64,000 bases of DNA from Couchioplanes azureus (GCF_014648355.1 NZ_BMQY01000012.1:124001-188000); one strand, 5' to 3'; numbered from the stretch's first letter, positions 34,818 to 44,485 are shown. Notes: generated by a model not told the origin, from the letters alone. A program made the numbers and translations.

Positions 34818-35927
34818 TCAGCCCAGCAGCTGATGACCGCCGGTCGGCTCGCGTCGCGGCTGGTTGTTGAGCGCGTGCCGGATGATGGACGACTGCCGGT
34901 AGACCTCCTCGCGCACCCGGTTGATCTCGCCGAGGGGGCGGTGCTCCTCGCGCACCCGCCAGGGGGTGATGGAGGTGGTGTCCGCAATGGCGAGGTTGTC
35001 GTCCGAGGAGATGTCCTGGCGCGGAATGTCGATGCGGGCCACGGTCACGAACGGCGAGAGCCGTTCGGGCCACTCGCGCGAGGTGTTCTCCACGGGCATC
35101 AGGTCGACATCGGTACAGAGCTGGGCTTGCAGCTCGAAGCTGTGTGCCCGCTCGCCCAGCTCCGCGACGAGCGTGGTGCGGTAGGCCTCGGGATCGGCGG
35201 CCACGTCCACGGTCGGGTGGCTCACGCCGGCCGCGGAGGCCGGGGTGGGGATCGCCCGGATCTTGGCGATGTAGTCGCCGTGCCGGAACGCACCCATGCT
35301 CCAGTACGTGTAGAGCATGAGGTTCCTGCGAGGGATCGAGGTGAACGACAGCATCGACAGCAGTTCGTCCCAGAGCCAGGCGTCCGGTGAGAGAGCCCCG
35401 GCGCGGGTCAGGAAGTCGTGCAGCCACACCCGGCGGGTCTCCGGGGACACCAGCGCGTCGGGCAGTTGCGCGAACAGTGGTTCGATGACCAGGTAGTCCT
35501 TCACGGTGTTGCAGAAGAACGTGGTGTTGTTGATCAGGTTGTAGTCGAAGGTGGCGTCGTCGGGCTCGTCGGCCAGCAGCGAGCGTCCGGGCACCCCGAA
35601 CATCTTGATGCCCATGCCGCACGCGGGGCCGAGGAACGGGTCCGCGCGCAAGTGCCCCAGTCCGTTGGAGTAGCGCACGACGGCGTCGAAGGTGCCCGGC
35701 GTGGCGTAGATGCCCTGGGCGTACTCGGGTGCCACCTCGGGGATCGTGACGACCGCGCGGGCCAGGCCGTACGTCTTGCCGTGGGCGGTGCGCACCGCCC
35801 GGCCGGCCTTCTGCCTCTCGACCGAGTCCCGGGTGCGCTGCGCCACCATGCCGACCAGCTGGGCCAGTTCCTCGGCGAAGTCGGCCGGAACGTGCGGGGC
35901 GTACTCGTCGTACCTGACGAACCTCAT
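34818..35927 (-). CDS. Catalase-like heme protein (short, SrpA-type)
   Basis: 369 residues, clearly shorter than classical catalases (480 or more). The catalase-like barrel is recognisable: AVRTAHGKTYGLARA with the candidate distal His, VVRYSNGLGHLRADPFLGPACGMGIKMFG, and FDYNLINNTTFFCNT; further on MLYTYWSMGAFRHGDYIAKIRA replaces the usual C-terminal motif. Related short catalase-family proteins often act as peroxidases or oxygenases with organic substrates; activity here is not certain. ATG at 35927 with AGGAGACG upstream. No heme or oxidative-stress regulator is adjacent. Confidence 0.85.
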   Translation of the reverse strand: MRFVRYDEYAPHVPADFAEELAQLVGMVAQRTRDSVERQKAGRAVRTAHGKTYGLARAVVTIPEVAPEYAQGIYATPGTFDAVVRYSNGLGHLRADPFLGPACGMGIKMFGVPGRSLLADEPDDATFDYNLINNTTFFCNTVKDYLVIEPLFAQLPDALVSPETRRVWLHDFLTRAGALSPDAWLWDELLSMLSFTSIPRRNLMLYTYWSMGAFRHGDYIAKIRAIPTPASAAGVSHPTVDVAADPEAYRTTLVAELGERAHSFELQAQLCTDVDLMPVENTSREWPERLSPFVTVARIDIPRQDISSDDNLAIADTTSITPWRVREEHRPLGEINRVREEVYRQSSIIRHALNNQPRREPTGGHQLLG

Positions 35928-36066
35928 GCTGCGTCTCCTGTCCTCATGCCGGCGTGCACCGGCCCTTCGAACGAAGCGGATCACCGCCCACCAGAAAGGT
36001 AGTGCCAAATTAAGTTGTGCACGATCTTTCTGTACGCAATGAGTCCCACGCCACGTCCCCGGGCGG

Positions 36067-36438
36067 TCAGCTCCAGACGGCGAGCAGCAGCAGTCCTGAC
36101 GCGACAGTCTCGACCCAGAAGTAGCACCAGATCGGGTAAAAGGTGCGCGGCGCTTCTGCGAGCCGCGCCACCAACCGGCCGCCTGCCATCCCCAGCAGGC
36201 CGACCGCCACCGCGCTGACCGCACCGGCACGGATACCGCCGAGGTCCAGGCCCGCGATGGTCAGGACGCCGGCGACCGCGACGCCGAATCCGCCGTACAC
36301 CGCGCGGACCTCGGCCCGCGCCTCCGCGCTCGGCAACGCGATGCCGAACGGCCGGACCAATGCGGCCGGCGCGATCAGCCCGTATCCGCCCATGGCGAGG
36401 AACAACGCGGCTGCCGTGAGGATGACCGCGCCGCTCAC
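36067..36438 (-). CDS. DUF4345-type small membrane protein
   Basis: A 123-residue protein with four predicted transmembrane helices: ILTAAALFLAMGGYGLIAP, the GGFGVAVAGVLTIAGL region, AGAVSAVAVGLLGMAGG, and WCYFWVETVASGLLLLAV. The motif ALPSAEARAEVRAVYGG between helices one and two fits the DUF4345 family. Function unknown. GTG start at 36438 after AGGAAGCC. It is divergent from an AraC-type regulator (start 36554), its likely controller. Confidence 0.8.
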   Translation of the reverse strand: MSGAVILTAAALFLAMGGYGLIAPAALVRPFGIALPSAEARAEVRAVYGGFGVAVAGVLTIAGLDLGGIRAGAVSAVAVGLLGMAGGRLVARLAEAPRTFYPIWCYFWVETVASGLLLLAVWS

Positions 36439-36553
36439 GACCGGCTTCCTGACCGGACGGCAATGTCCGACCGTACGTGTGCGATCCGCAACACCCAGCT
36501 CACACCCTGCATCCCTTCATCGAGGTCCATGCCGCTAGGAGGAGAATGGGTGC

Positions 36554-37351
36554 ATGCGGCCTCCGGCGCTTTCAGAAACGTGTCATGCGCCGCGGCTGTG
36601 GCTGTGGCCCGGCCAGGCGGTGTACGTCGGCGCATCGCTCGGACTCGACCCGCACTCCGGGTCGGTGCCCTGCCTGGCGGTCGCGGTGGACGGCACCTTC
36701 ACCGTCCGGGTGAACGGCTCGTACGGGCCGGCGGTCCGCAGCGCGCTGATCCCACCGCGGATCACGCACCAGGTGGTGGCCCGCGCGGACCGGATGGCGT
36801 TCTGTTACCTCGACTCCGGTTCGGTGCGGCACCGCGCCTGCCTGGGGACGATGACCGCGACGGACGAGGCGATCGCCTACCGGCACCGCCACGAGGATGC
36901 GCTCGCCGGCGCCGCGGAAACCCTCACCGATCCGGCGGGGGCCCGCGCCTGGCTCGACCTGGCCGCATGCCCACGAACGGTTCACGGCACACGGACGAAG
37001 CAGGGCGACGCGGCTCCGTACGACCCTCGGATCCGGGACGCCGTCGCAGCCCTGCACGGCCTCGATCCCGAGGACAAGCTGTCGGCCGCGGACCTCGCCG
37101 CGCGCGTAGGGCTCTCGCCGTCACGGTTCCTGCACCTGTTTCGCGACCACACCGGGACGAGCTTCCGCCGCTACCGGCTCTGGCTGCGGATGGTGCGGGC
37201 CGCCGCGCTGATCCGCGACCGGGCCGATCTGACCACCGCCGCCATGGACGCCGGCTTCGCCAGCCCGTCGCACTTCTCCGCCTCGTTCCACTCCATGTTC
37301 GGGCTGCGCCCCAGCGACCTTCGCGGCACCCGGATCCACCTCGCCGGATGA
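36554..37351 (+). CDS. AraC-family transcriptional regulator
   Basis: A 265-residue AraC/XylS regulator. Residues 1-120 form a cupin-like effector domain (WLWPGQAVYVG, TFTVRVNGSYG, ALIPPRITHQV). The C-terminal 100 residues hold the double HTH: LSAADLAARVGLSPSRFLHLF, and TTAAMDAGFASPSHFSASF with the closing FGLRPSDLRG. ATG at 36554 follows AGGAGGAG at about 9 bases. It is divergent from the DUF4345 gene and probably controls it. Its stop is 15 bases from the stop of the convergent AfsR-type gene. Confidence 0.93.
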   Translation: MRPPALSETCHAPRLWLWPGQAVYVGASLGLDPHSGSVPCLAVAVDGTFTVRVNGSYGPAVRSALIPPRITHQVVARADRMAFCYLDSGSVRHRACLGTMTATDEAIAYRHRHEDALAGAAETLTDPAGARAWLDLAACPRTVHGTRTKQGDAAPYDPRIRDAVAALHGLDPEDKLSAADLAARVGLSPSRFLHLFRDHTGTSFRRYRLWLRMVRAAALIRDRADLTTAAMDAGFASPSHFSASFHSMFGLRPSDLRGTRIHLAG

Positions 37352-37366
37352 CAGGCGAGCCCGCGG

Positions 37367-40300
37367 TCAGGGGAGCGATTCTTCGATTCCGGCGAGGACC
37401 CGGCGGGCGCTGCGCTGCAGCAGCGCGTACCCGTCTTCCCGGGCGCTGGTCTCGGCTTGTTCACCCAGCAGCCGGGCCTGCCGGAGATCGCCGAGCCGCC
37501 GCAGTGTGGTCGCCAGTCCGATGGCGGCGGTCAACTCCAGCCCGCGGGCCTGCGTCTCCCGGGCCCGGCGGAGAGCGTCCTCGTGCAGGTCCCGGGCGGC
37601 CTGCAGGCCACCGAGACCGAGGTGGGCGGCGCCCAGGGTGGTCAGGGCGTCCGCCTCGTAGCGGTGGTTCGCGGTGCTGCGGGCCAGTGTGAGGGCCTGC
37701 TCGGCGAGGTCCCGGGCGAGAAGGTGACGCCCGGCGTCGTGGTGTACCTCGGCGATGCGGCACAGCGTGCGCGGTTCACTCTCCCGGTCACCGGTCTGCC
37801 GGTTGAGCCGCAACGCCTCGCCGAGGTACCGCAGGCTCTCGTCGATGCGGCCCAGTGCGTGACAGACATGCCCGAGATCGGTCAGCGCGTCGGCTTCACC
37901 GGTGGGGGCGTCCGCCGCGCGGTAGAGCGCCAGCGCCTGACGGTGGTACTCGGCCGCCGGTTCCAGGTGGCCCATCTGGTGCTGCAGGGCTCCGAGGTTA
38001 CCCAGCAGGATCGCCCGGCGCCCGGCCGGCACGCCCATCTCTTCAGCCAGCGCCAGCGCCTCGGCGTACCGGTCGGCGGCCACCCGCAGCCGGCCGGCTT
38101 CCTCGTGCAGAAGGCCGAGATTGCCCAGTGCGGCGGCCTGCCCGTCGTGCCAGCCGGCCCGGCGGCTCAGCTCCAGAGCCTGCGTGTACGGCTCGAGCGC
38201 CGCCCGGTGCCGCCCCCACCGGTAGTGCGCGGTACCCAGGCTCAGCTGGGCGGCGGCCTGCCCGAGCAGGCTGTCCTCGGCCTCGGCGGCGGCGAGGCCG
38301 GCGTGCGCCACGGTCAGCCACTCGGACGGGTACATGCGCAGCCAGAAGTAGCCGCGCAGCGCATCGGCGAGCAACCAGGAATACGGTCGAGGTCCGTGCG
38401 CGGCGGCGTGCTCGACCGCGGCCACCAGGTTCACCCGCTCGTTGTCGAGCCACTCCAGCGCCGTGGTGTCGTCCGGGAACGACACCACGTCCTCCGCGGC
38501 CGGCATCGGTATGCGCAGTCGCTGCGGGTACAGCCGGCGGGCGGCCGCGTCGGCACCGCGCAGGTAATGCACGTACAGCCGCTCGGTGGCCGCCGTGCGC
38601 TCGGTCTCGGTCTCCTCGCGCCGCACGCACTCGCCGGCGTACACGCGCAGCAGGTCGTGCAGGCCGTATCGGCCGGGCCCGCGCTGTTCGACCAGGTGCG
38701 CGGTGGCGAGCGCGTCGAGCAGCCGCGCCGCGCCGCCGTCGGGGACGCCGGCGAGCCGGGCGGCCGTCAGCGCCGTCACGTCGCTGCCGGGCACGAGGGA
38801 AAGCAGCCGGAACAGCCGGCGCGCCGACCCGTCGAGCTCCAGGTAGGACACGTCGAATGCGGCCCGCACGGCGGTCTGGTCGTCGCCGATGACGCCGAGC
38901 GTGCCCAGCCGGTCGCCGTCGCGGAGTTCCCCCACCAGGTATCCGATGCTGCGGTCCGGGGAGTCGGCGAGGTTCGCGGCGGCGATCCGTACGGCCAACG
39001 GCAAGTGACCGCAGAGCCGGGCCAGCTCGGCGGCGGCGTCCGCTTCGGCCCGGACGCGACGCTCGCCCAGCAGGTACGTCAGCAGCGCATGCGTCTCCGC
39101 CGGCCCCAGCATCCGCACGGCGAGCCGGCGGGCGCCGTCGCGGGCGACCAGCCCGCCGAGGCGGTGCCGGCTGGTGACCAGCACCATGCATCCGGGCTCG
39201 GCGGGCAGCAGCGGGCGGACCTGCTCGCTGGTCCGCGCGTCGTCGAGGACCACGAGGAAGCGCTTGCCGCTGAGCAGGCTGCGGTAGGCGGCGGCCGCCT
39301 CGTCGATGTCGTCCGGCACCTGGGCACCGGGCATCCCGAGCGCGCGCAGGAACCGGGCGAGGACCTCGAGCGGGCGCACCGGCGGCCCCGCTGCGTAGCC
39401 GCGCAGGTTGACGAACAACTGGCCGTCGGGAAAGCGTTCCCGCTGCAGGTGGGCCCAGTGCACGGCAAGCGCCGTCTTGCCCACCCCCGCGGTGCCGGCG
39501 ACCACGACCACGCTGACTCCGGAACCGGTACGTCCGGCCGCCGCCAGGTCGTCGAGTTGGTGCAGCAGCTCACCGCGGCCGGTGAAACCGGCCACGTCCG
39601 ACGGCAGCTGTGCCGGAGGACCCCCCGCGGCGGCGGACACGGGCACCGGTGCGCCGGCGACGACGGCCGGGAGGCGCGGAGGGTCGAGGGCCGGATCGGC
39701 GGTGAGCACGGCCTGTTCCAGGCGGCGCAGCTCCTTGCCCGGTTCGAGGCCCAGCTCGGCGGCCAGGATCTCGCGGGTGTCGCGATAGACCTGCAGCGCC
39801 TCGCCCTGGCGGCCACTGCGGTAGAGGGCGATCATGAGTTGCGCCCGCCACCCTTCGTGCAGCGGGTCCTCGGCCACCAGCTCGGACAGCTCCGCCACGA
39901 CTTCGCCGTGACGGCCCAGGGCGAGATCGGCGTCGATCCGCGCCCGTACGGCCGCCCGCCGGCGTTCCTGCCACCGCACGCTTTCGCGCCGTAGCGGCTC
40001 CACGTCGTCCAGGCCGGCGAACGCGGGCCCTCGCCACAACGCCAGCGCCTGCCGCAGCAGGCCGGAACCCGCGGCGGGGTCGCCGGCGGCGAGCGCGGAC
40101 CGGCCCTGCTCGGCCAGGGTGGCGAAGCGGTCGCAGTCGCGCTCGCCGGGATGAACCACCAGCAGGTAGCCGGAGGAGCGGTGCAGGATCCGCTGCGGGC
40201 CCACCACCCGGCGGAGCTGGTGCACGTACTGCCGGACGTTCTGCGGTGCACTGCGCGGCGGAACCGTCCACAATGCGTCGACAAGCTGGTCGACGGTGAT

Positions 40301-40417
40301 GGCCGACCCGGAGCGGCTGGCCAGCACCGCCAGAACGGCCCGGGCCTTCGTGGCGGGCAGCTGTCGCACGCCGCCGTCACCGACCACCTCGACCGGTCCG
40401 AGCAGGTTGAACTGCAT
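37367..40417 (-). CDS. AfsR/SARP-type STAND transcriptional regulator
   Basis: A 1016-residue regulator with the classical order. Winged helix (1-95, FNLLGPVEVVGDGG to VDALWTVPP), BTAD (100-245), a Pro/Ala linker, NB-ARC ATPase (about 270-560) and TPR repeats (about 690-1000). Motifs: VVAGTAGVGKTALAVHW (P-loop), FLVVLDDAR (Walker B), VTSRHRLGGL and the closing GLHDLLRVYAGE. ATG at 40417 with GAAGGCGAGG upstream. It is divergent from a secreted I36-type inhibitor gene (start 40572), a plausible target. It resembles, but is not a copy of, the AfsR-type protein at 1695. Confidence 0.92.
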   Translation of the reverse strand: MQFNLLGPVEVVGDGGVRQLPATKARAVLAVLASRSGSAITVDQLVDALWTVPPRSAPQNVRQYVHQLRRVVGPQRILHRSSGYLLVVHPGERDCDRFATLAEQGRSALAAGDPAAGSGLLRQALALWRGPAFAGLDDVEPLRRESVRWQERRRAAVRARIDADLALGRHGEVVAELSELVAEDPLHEGWRAQLMIALYRSGRQGEALQVYRDTREILAAELGLEPGKELRRLEQAVLTADPALDPPRLPAVVAGAPVPVSAAAGGPPAQLPSDVAGFTGRGELLHQLDDLAAAGRTGSGVSVVVVAGTAGVGKTALAVHWAHLQRERFPDGQLFVNLRGYAAGPPVRPLEVLARFLRALGMPGAQVPDDIDEAAAAYRSLLSGKRFLVVLDDARTSEQVRPLLPAEPGCMVLVTSRHRLGGLVARDGARRLAVRMLGPAETHALLTYLLGERRVRAEADAAAELARLCGHLPLAVRIAAANLADSPDRSIGYLVGELRDGDRLGTLGVIGDDQTAVRAAFDVSYLELDGSARRLFRLLSLVPGSDVTALTAARLAGVPDGGAARLLDALATAHLVEQRGPGRYGLHDLLRVYAGECVRREETETERTAATERLYVHYLRGADAAARRLYPQRLRIPMPAAEDVVSFPDDTTALEWLDNERVNLVAAVEHAAAHGPRPYSWLLADALRGYFWLRMYPSEWLTVAHAGLAAAEAEDSLLGQAAAQLSLGTAHYRWGRHRAALEPYTQALELSRRAGWHDGQAAALGNLGLLHEEAGRLRVAADRYAEALALAEEMGVPAGRRAILLGNLGALQHQMGHLEPAAEYHRQALALYRAADAPTGEADALTDLGHVCHALGRIDESLRYLGEALRLNRQTGDRESEPRTLCRIAEVHHDAGRHLLARDLAEQALTLARSTANHRYEADALTTLGAAHLGLGGLQAARDLHEDALRRARETQARGLELTAAIGLATTLRRLGDLRQARLLGEQAETSAREDGYALLQRSARRVLAGIEESLP

Positions 40418-40571
40418 GCCTCGCCTTCACTGCCCGGCCCGTGGGCCAGCGGGTGCACTGCGTTACCGGCCGACGATATACGCCGAATATGCCCGTACTG
40501 AACACCGCGGATCGATGCTTCATGTCACAGCCGGTGCGTTCCGTGTCACCGGCCGCCGTCAAGGAGACACA

Positions 40572-41027
40572 GTGAATCTCAGCTCTCGGTCCCAGGCTCT
40601 ATCGATGCGGATGGTCGCGCCGGCCGCCGTCGGCGTCCTGCTGGCCCTGCCGGTCGCCGGCGCCGCGGTCGCCGCTCCGCACCAGGCGGCGGGCGCGCCG
40701 CAGCCGCTCGCCGCCGCCCTGAGCAACGGGGTGTGCGACTCGGGCGAGTTCTGCCTCTACCGTGACCGGAACCGCTCCGGGCCGGTCAAGGACTACCGGT
40801 CCGGCGCCGACGACACGTACTACCGGGGCAAGACGTGGCCCATCGTCGGCGGCGAGCTCGACAACACCGCGTCGTCGGTGTGGAACCGGACCGGGTGCGA
40901 GGTCCGCGTCTACCAGTTCGGCGACTACAACGGCAACGTCGCCGTGATCCCGGCGGGATCGTGGCGGAACTTCGGCGACACGCTGCTGGGTGACGACAAG
41001 GCCACCGCACACGACGCCTGTCCGTGA
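40572..41027 (+). CDS. Secreted I36-type peptidase inhibitor (crystallin-like)
   Basis: A 151-residue exported protein. Signal peptide about 1-34 (basic start after MNLSSRSQ, Val/Leu/Ala core, cleavage near AAVAAP). The mature domain has the family pattern CDSGEFCLYRDRNRSG, then the W-P-I-V core, SSVWNRTGCEVRVYQFGDYNG and a late Cys (DACP). This fits peptidase inhibitor family I36 (SMPI-like, beta/gamma-crystallin fold), where such proteins block metalloproteases; here the assignment rests on pattern only. GTG at 40572 after AAGGAGACAC. A strong terminator follows. Confidence 0.85.
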   Translation: MNLSSRSQALSMRMVAPAAVGVLLALPVAGAAVAAPHQAAGAPQPLAAALSNGVCDSGEFCLYRDRNRSGPVKDYRSGADDTYYRGKTWPIVGGELDNTASSVWNRTGCEVRVYQFGDYNGNVAVIPAGSWRNFGDTLLGDDKATAHDACP

Positions 41028-41032
41028 CGGGG

Positions 41033-41071
41033 GCGGTGGGGCGGGGCCGGCACCGGCGCCCGCCCCACCGC
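41033..41071 (+). terminator. Terminator hairpin
   Basis: GCGGTGGGGCGGG (41033-41045) and CCCGCCCCACCGC (41059-41071) form a perfect 13-bp stem, with further pairing in the loop. It begins 6 bases after the stop of the I36-type gene. Confidence 0.93.
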
Positions 41072-41258
41072 ATTCTGCGTCGCCGCGCGCGCTCACCGGC
41101 CGCCGGGAGCGCTTCCGCGGAATCGAACTCGCCGTGTTCATGATCAAACCGGAGGGGCCGCCAGCGCGGCGCGATCCCGTACACCGAATCACCCCGAGCC
41201 GACGGCGATACCTTCACACAGATGGCCGTCCCGCCGGCGCCGTGAGTATCCTCGCGGC

Positions 41259-41738
41259 GTGCTGGTACGTACCCGCTGGACCATGCCGCAGTCGCCGACA
41301 GCGCTCTGGCCGTTACTTTGTGACTCGCGGCTGGAGCTGCAGCCGCGGTGCCCCGTGTTCTACCTGGGCACACCCCGGCCCTCGAGCTGCCGTCTGCCGG
41401 AGGGCCCGGGTGAGATCGGCGCCGCCCGTCAGTGCGTCTCGGAGCAGGGCGTGGTGTGGCAGCGCATCACGACCTGGGAGCCACCGACTCGCCTCGCGTT
41501 CGAGATGGAGTCGACCGACCTGGGCTTCCACCGCTTCGTCGACACCCTCGCGGACGTGTTCGAGCTCGAGGCCACGGACGCCGGCACACGCATCACCAGG
41601 ACCACGACCGTCACGGTGGGTGGCCGTTCCGCGGCCGTTCTCTACCCGGCGTTGTGGGTGGGCCTGAAGTCGGTCCACCGTTTCGTGTTCCGCAACTGGG
41701 AACGCATGGCGTCCCAGCCGCAGGAGATAGGTGCCTGA
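41259..41738 (+). CDS. SRPBCC-fold (polyketide cyclase/START-like) protein
   Basis: A 159-residue soluble protein with the SRPBCC/Bet v 1-like pattern. It opens with a TRWTMPQSPTALWPLLCD strand-helix pair and has VWQRITTWEPPTRLAFEM in the middle and TRITRTTTVTVGGRSA strands before a long C-terminal helix (KSVHRFVFRNWERM). Such proteins bind hydrophobic ligands in a cavity; no function can be assigned. GTG start at 41259 without a clear ribosome binding site. Confidence 0.75.
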   Translation: MLVRTRWTMPQSPTALWPLLCDSRLELQPRCPVFYLGTPRPSSCRLPEGPGEIGAARQCVSEQGVVWQRITTWEPPTRLAFEMESTDLGFHRFVDTLADVFELEATDAGTRITRTTTVTVGGRSAAVLYPALWVGLKSVHRFVFRNWERMASQPQEIGA

Positions 41739-42029
41739 CCGCCGGAGGAAACGGTGTGGCGAGCGTACGCGACGAACCCGGTCTCATCCGTGGGCGGCTG
41801 TGCGCCCCGCGTGCCGGCGAGGGTCACCAGCCAGCGGCCGTGCTCGACCGGCACGAGCAGCGCGGCCCCGGCCGGCCCTCTGGTCGGGACGTCCGGCGAT
41901 GCCCGATATCGGCGTCCGCCGCCGACGATCAACCGGGCGCCGCGCCGGCGCCGTCAGCATCGCGGACCTGGGCCGGGGCCATGGTGAAGCCGGACCGACT
42001 TCCGCACGCCTGGGGGCCTCCGCTCCCGG

Positions 42030-42600
42030 CGCTCCCACCCGCGGCAAGCACTGCGTACCCACCGGCGAGACGCAGACGCTGTACGTGCAAACGGTCGCGC
42101 CCAGCGGCCGTCACGCGGCGCCCAGCTCGCGGGCGGTGCTGCCCTATCCGGACTGGTGCACCGCCAGCACCGACGGTTCCCCGGTCTCCGGATCGCGCAC
42201 CGAGTCCTTCCGGATCACCGGGCTGTTGGTGAGGACCACCCGGATCGTCAGCAACGCCCCGGTACTCACCGGAGAGTTGAACCTCGACGTGAGGGACTAC
42301 ACCGTCAGCAGCGCCAACCTGCCCAACTGGCAGCACCAGATCGGCCTCTCCCCGTGGGACCCAGGGCTGGCATTCGGCGGCACCCGCCGCACCTTCTCCG
42401 GCTGCAACATCAACGCACCCACCGGCGCCACCGGCCCGAGCGGCGCCAGCGCCTGCATGATCCCCGAACGCGACAACCAACCCCTGGAGCACATCCTCGC
42501 CACGCTCCACCGCGCCAACCCCGACGACGACACCTGCATCCTCGCCGCCCGCCGCCTCCGCCCGGCCGGCGAACAACCGCCAGGACGCCTCCGCGGCTGA
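42030..42600 (+). pseudogene. Degraded secreted-nuclease-like fragment
   Basis: Only the middle of this long open frame looks like protein. PYPDWC, then ESFRITGLLVRTTRI and VLTGELNLDVRDYTVSSANLPNWQHQIGL are followed by FSGCNIN. The Cys spacing and W-HQ pattern recall secreted NucA/NucB-type or RHS-associated nuclease modules, but this is uncertain. It has no start, signal peptide or completed fold. The last ~30 residues (HILATLHRANPDDDTCILAARRL) look like the C-terminus of a SpoIIE/PP2C phosphatase, so the frame may be a junction of two decayed genes. Confidence 0.35.
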
Positions 42601-43238
42601 TCCCACCACCACACCCCCGCCCCGGCCGGGCCACCATCGGCGCGTCGACCTGCTGCGCCGCGACCTCACCCTGCACACCCTCGTCAAGCTGCGGCACCAG
42701 GCGCAGCAGCACGCCCATGCGCCGAAACGTCTTAGGCAACAAGGGCAACCTAGCCATGATCGGCGCTCACATCGGCCGTGCGTCGATGATCGCTCGTGGC
42801 CGCGTATCGGAGGTGCGGCAACGGGAGTGCAGCTGCCGTGGCCACGTTCGCTCAGTCGCGGGCAGGCACTGCCGAGCCGCCGTCTGGAGGCGTCGCGGCA
42901 TCCGCCTCGTCGAAGATTCCTTGGGTCATTGCGGCACCTCCCGAGTCCGGCTGGTGTCGACGTTGCCCGTGTCGTGGATGGGTTGTTCCCTCGAACGATC
43001 GTTTCCCGTTGGTCCGCTGTCTTCGGTTATCGCGCATGTGTCAGGGCATGTCCCGCGCGGAGCGCGGAGCCGCAGTGCTTGAACGATCCTGGGTGATCGT
43101 CATCGTGGTCACCTTCTGCGGTTGTCCTGGCTTTCCCGTGCGAACCTCGATCGGAGTTGCCGGGTGGTGGCAGGGTTCTCGGTGCGGTGACGGCCGGAGT
43201 TCCGAGTTTGCTGGTCGATGTGTTTCGTGAGGGGTCGC
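42601..43238. other. Gene-free interval
   Basis: About 640 bases with no convincing gene. The first 130 bases may contain a further decayed coding tail (a frame reading LLRRDLTLHTLVKLRHQAQ). The rest presumably carries the DUF389 promoter. No repeats seen. Confidence 0.5.
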
Positions 43239-44162
43239 ATGCTGCACGTACGGGTCATCGCGCCGGCGCGGACCGCCGAGGGGGTGCGAAGGTTGCTGGC
43301 CGCCGATGACGCGGTGGCCCATGTGGTGGTGCTGCCGGGCGCGGCGTTGTCACCTGCCGGGGACGTCATCGAGTTCGACGTGGTGCGCGAGGGCGCGAGC
43401 ACCGTCCTGGAGCAGCTGCGCGGGCTGGGGTTGGAACGCGACGGGTCGATCGTCGTCGAACGCCTGGACGCCACGATGTCCGCGGCGGCTGATCGTGCCG
43501 CGCGGCGCACGCCGGGGCTGGGCGCGGACGCGGTGGTGTGGCACGAGATCGAGCACCAGACCGGTGAGGAGGCGGAGCTGTCCGCCTCGTTCCTGGCGTT
43601 CATGACGATCGCGATGATCATCGCGGCGGTGGGTGTGCTGCTGGACCAGCCGATTCTCATCGTAGGGTCGATGGTGGTGGGTCCGGAGTTCGGTCCGCTC
43701 GCCGCCTTGTGCGTGGGATTGGCGCGGGGCCGGCCCGCGTTGGTGCGCCGCTCGGTGCTGGCGCTCGGGGTGGGTTTCCCCTTCGCGATGCTGCTCACCG
43801 TCGGTGCGGTGTGGTTGCTGACGGCGGCGGATCTGGTCGGCAGGTCGATGCTGCTGGCGGAACGGCCGCTGACCGACTTCATCTGGCGGCCGGACGCGCT
43901 GTCCTGGGTGATCGGCTTCCTCGGCGGGGTCGCGGGGATCCTGTCGCTCACCTCGGCGAAGGCCGGCACCCTGGTCGGGGTGCTGATCTCGGTGACGACG
44001 GTGCCGGCGGCGGCGAACGCCGCGGTGGCACTGGCCTACGGGGTCCGCGAGGAGGCCGCCGGCTCGGCGCTGCAGCTGGTCATCAATCTGGCGGCAATCG
44101 TGCTGGCCGGTGTGCTGACCCTGCTGGTGCAGCGTGCGGTGTGGCGGCGCCCGGGTCGTTAG
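43239..44162 (+). CDS. DUF389 integral membrane protein
   Basis: A 307-residue protein of the DUF389 family. The N-terminal cytosolic part (about 1-105) has an alpha/beta layout (MLHVRVIAPARTAEGV, VIEFDVVREGAS). The membrane part has the signature FLAFMTIAMIIAAVGVLLDQ with PILIVGSMVVGPEFGPLAALC, followed by four more helices. The family's function is unknown; a transport role is often suspected. ATG at 43239 follows GAGGGG. It ends 4 bases inside the convergent small gene (44159-44485). Confidence 0.9.
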   Translation: MLHVRVIAPARTAEGVRRLLAADDAVAHVVVLPGAALSPAGDVIEFDVVREGASTVLEQLRGLGLERDGSIVVERLDATMSAAADRAARRTPGLGADAVVWHEIEHQTGEEAELSASFLAFMTIAMIIAAVGVLLDQPILIVGSMVVGPEFGPLAALCVGLARGRPALVRRSVLALGVGFPFAMLLTVGAVWLLTAADLVGRSMLLAERPLTDFIWRPDALSWVIGFLGGVAGILSLTSAKAGTLVGVLISVTTVPAAANAAVALAYGVREEAAGSALQLVINLAAIVLAGVLTLLVQRAVWRRPGR

Positions 44163-44485
44163 GCGCCGACGTGGATGCCGGGGCGGCGGTCGGGGGCGGG
44201 TTCGTGTTTGCGGATGATTTCCCGGACGACCGGGGCGGTGTCACCGCGGCCGAGCAGGAAGTAGCGGATCATGTGGACCAGTGGGCTGCCCTCGGCCCAG
44301 GCGAAGTAGCAGTGCGGGCGCACGCCGGTGGTGTCGCGCAGCGTGAGCAGGATCGCGGCGATGGCGTTCGGTGCGGCGGGGGCTTCGGCGCGCAGGATCC
44401 GGTGGCCACCGACCTCCACGCCGGGGACGGTGAGGGTGTCGCTGAAGTCGGACGGGTCGATGACGTCGATCTCCAGGAAGATCAC
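44159..44485 (-). CDS. Small conserved-type protein coupled to alpha/beta hydrolase
   Basis: A 108-residue soluble protein (MIFLEIDVIDPSDFSDTLTV, EVGGHRILRAEAPAAPNAIAA, RPHCYFAWAEGSP, RYFLLGRGDTAPVVREII, RRPGIHVG). It recalls the C-terminal cytoplasmic domain found behind some actinobacterial amino-acid permeases, but no membrane part is present here; this resemblance is from memory and should be treated as tentative. GTG start at 44485 overlaps the TGA of the upstream hydrolase (GTGA), so it is translationally coupled. Its stop overlaps the convergent DUF389 gene by 4 bases. Confidence 0.7.
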   Translation of the reverse strand: MIFLEIDVIDPSDFSDTLTVPGVEVGGHRILRAEAPAAPNAIAAILLTLRDTTGVRPHCYFAWAEGSPLVHMIRYFLLGRGDTAPVVREIIRKHEPAPDRRPGIHVGA

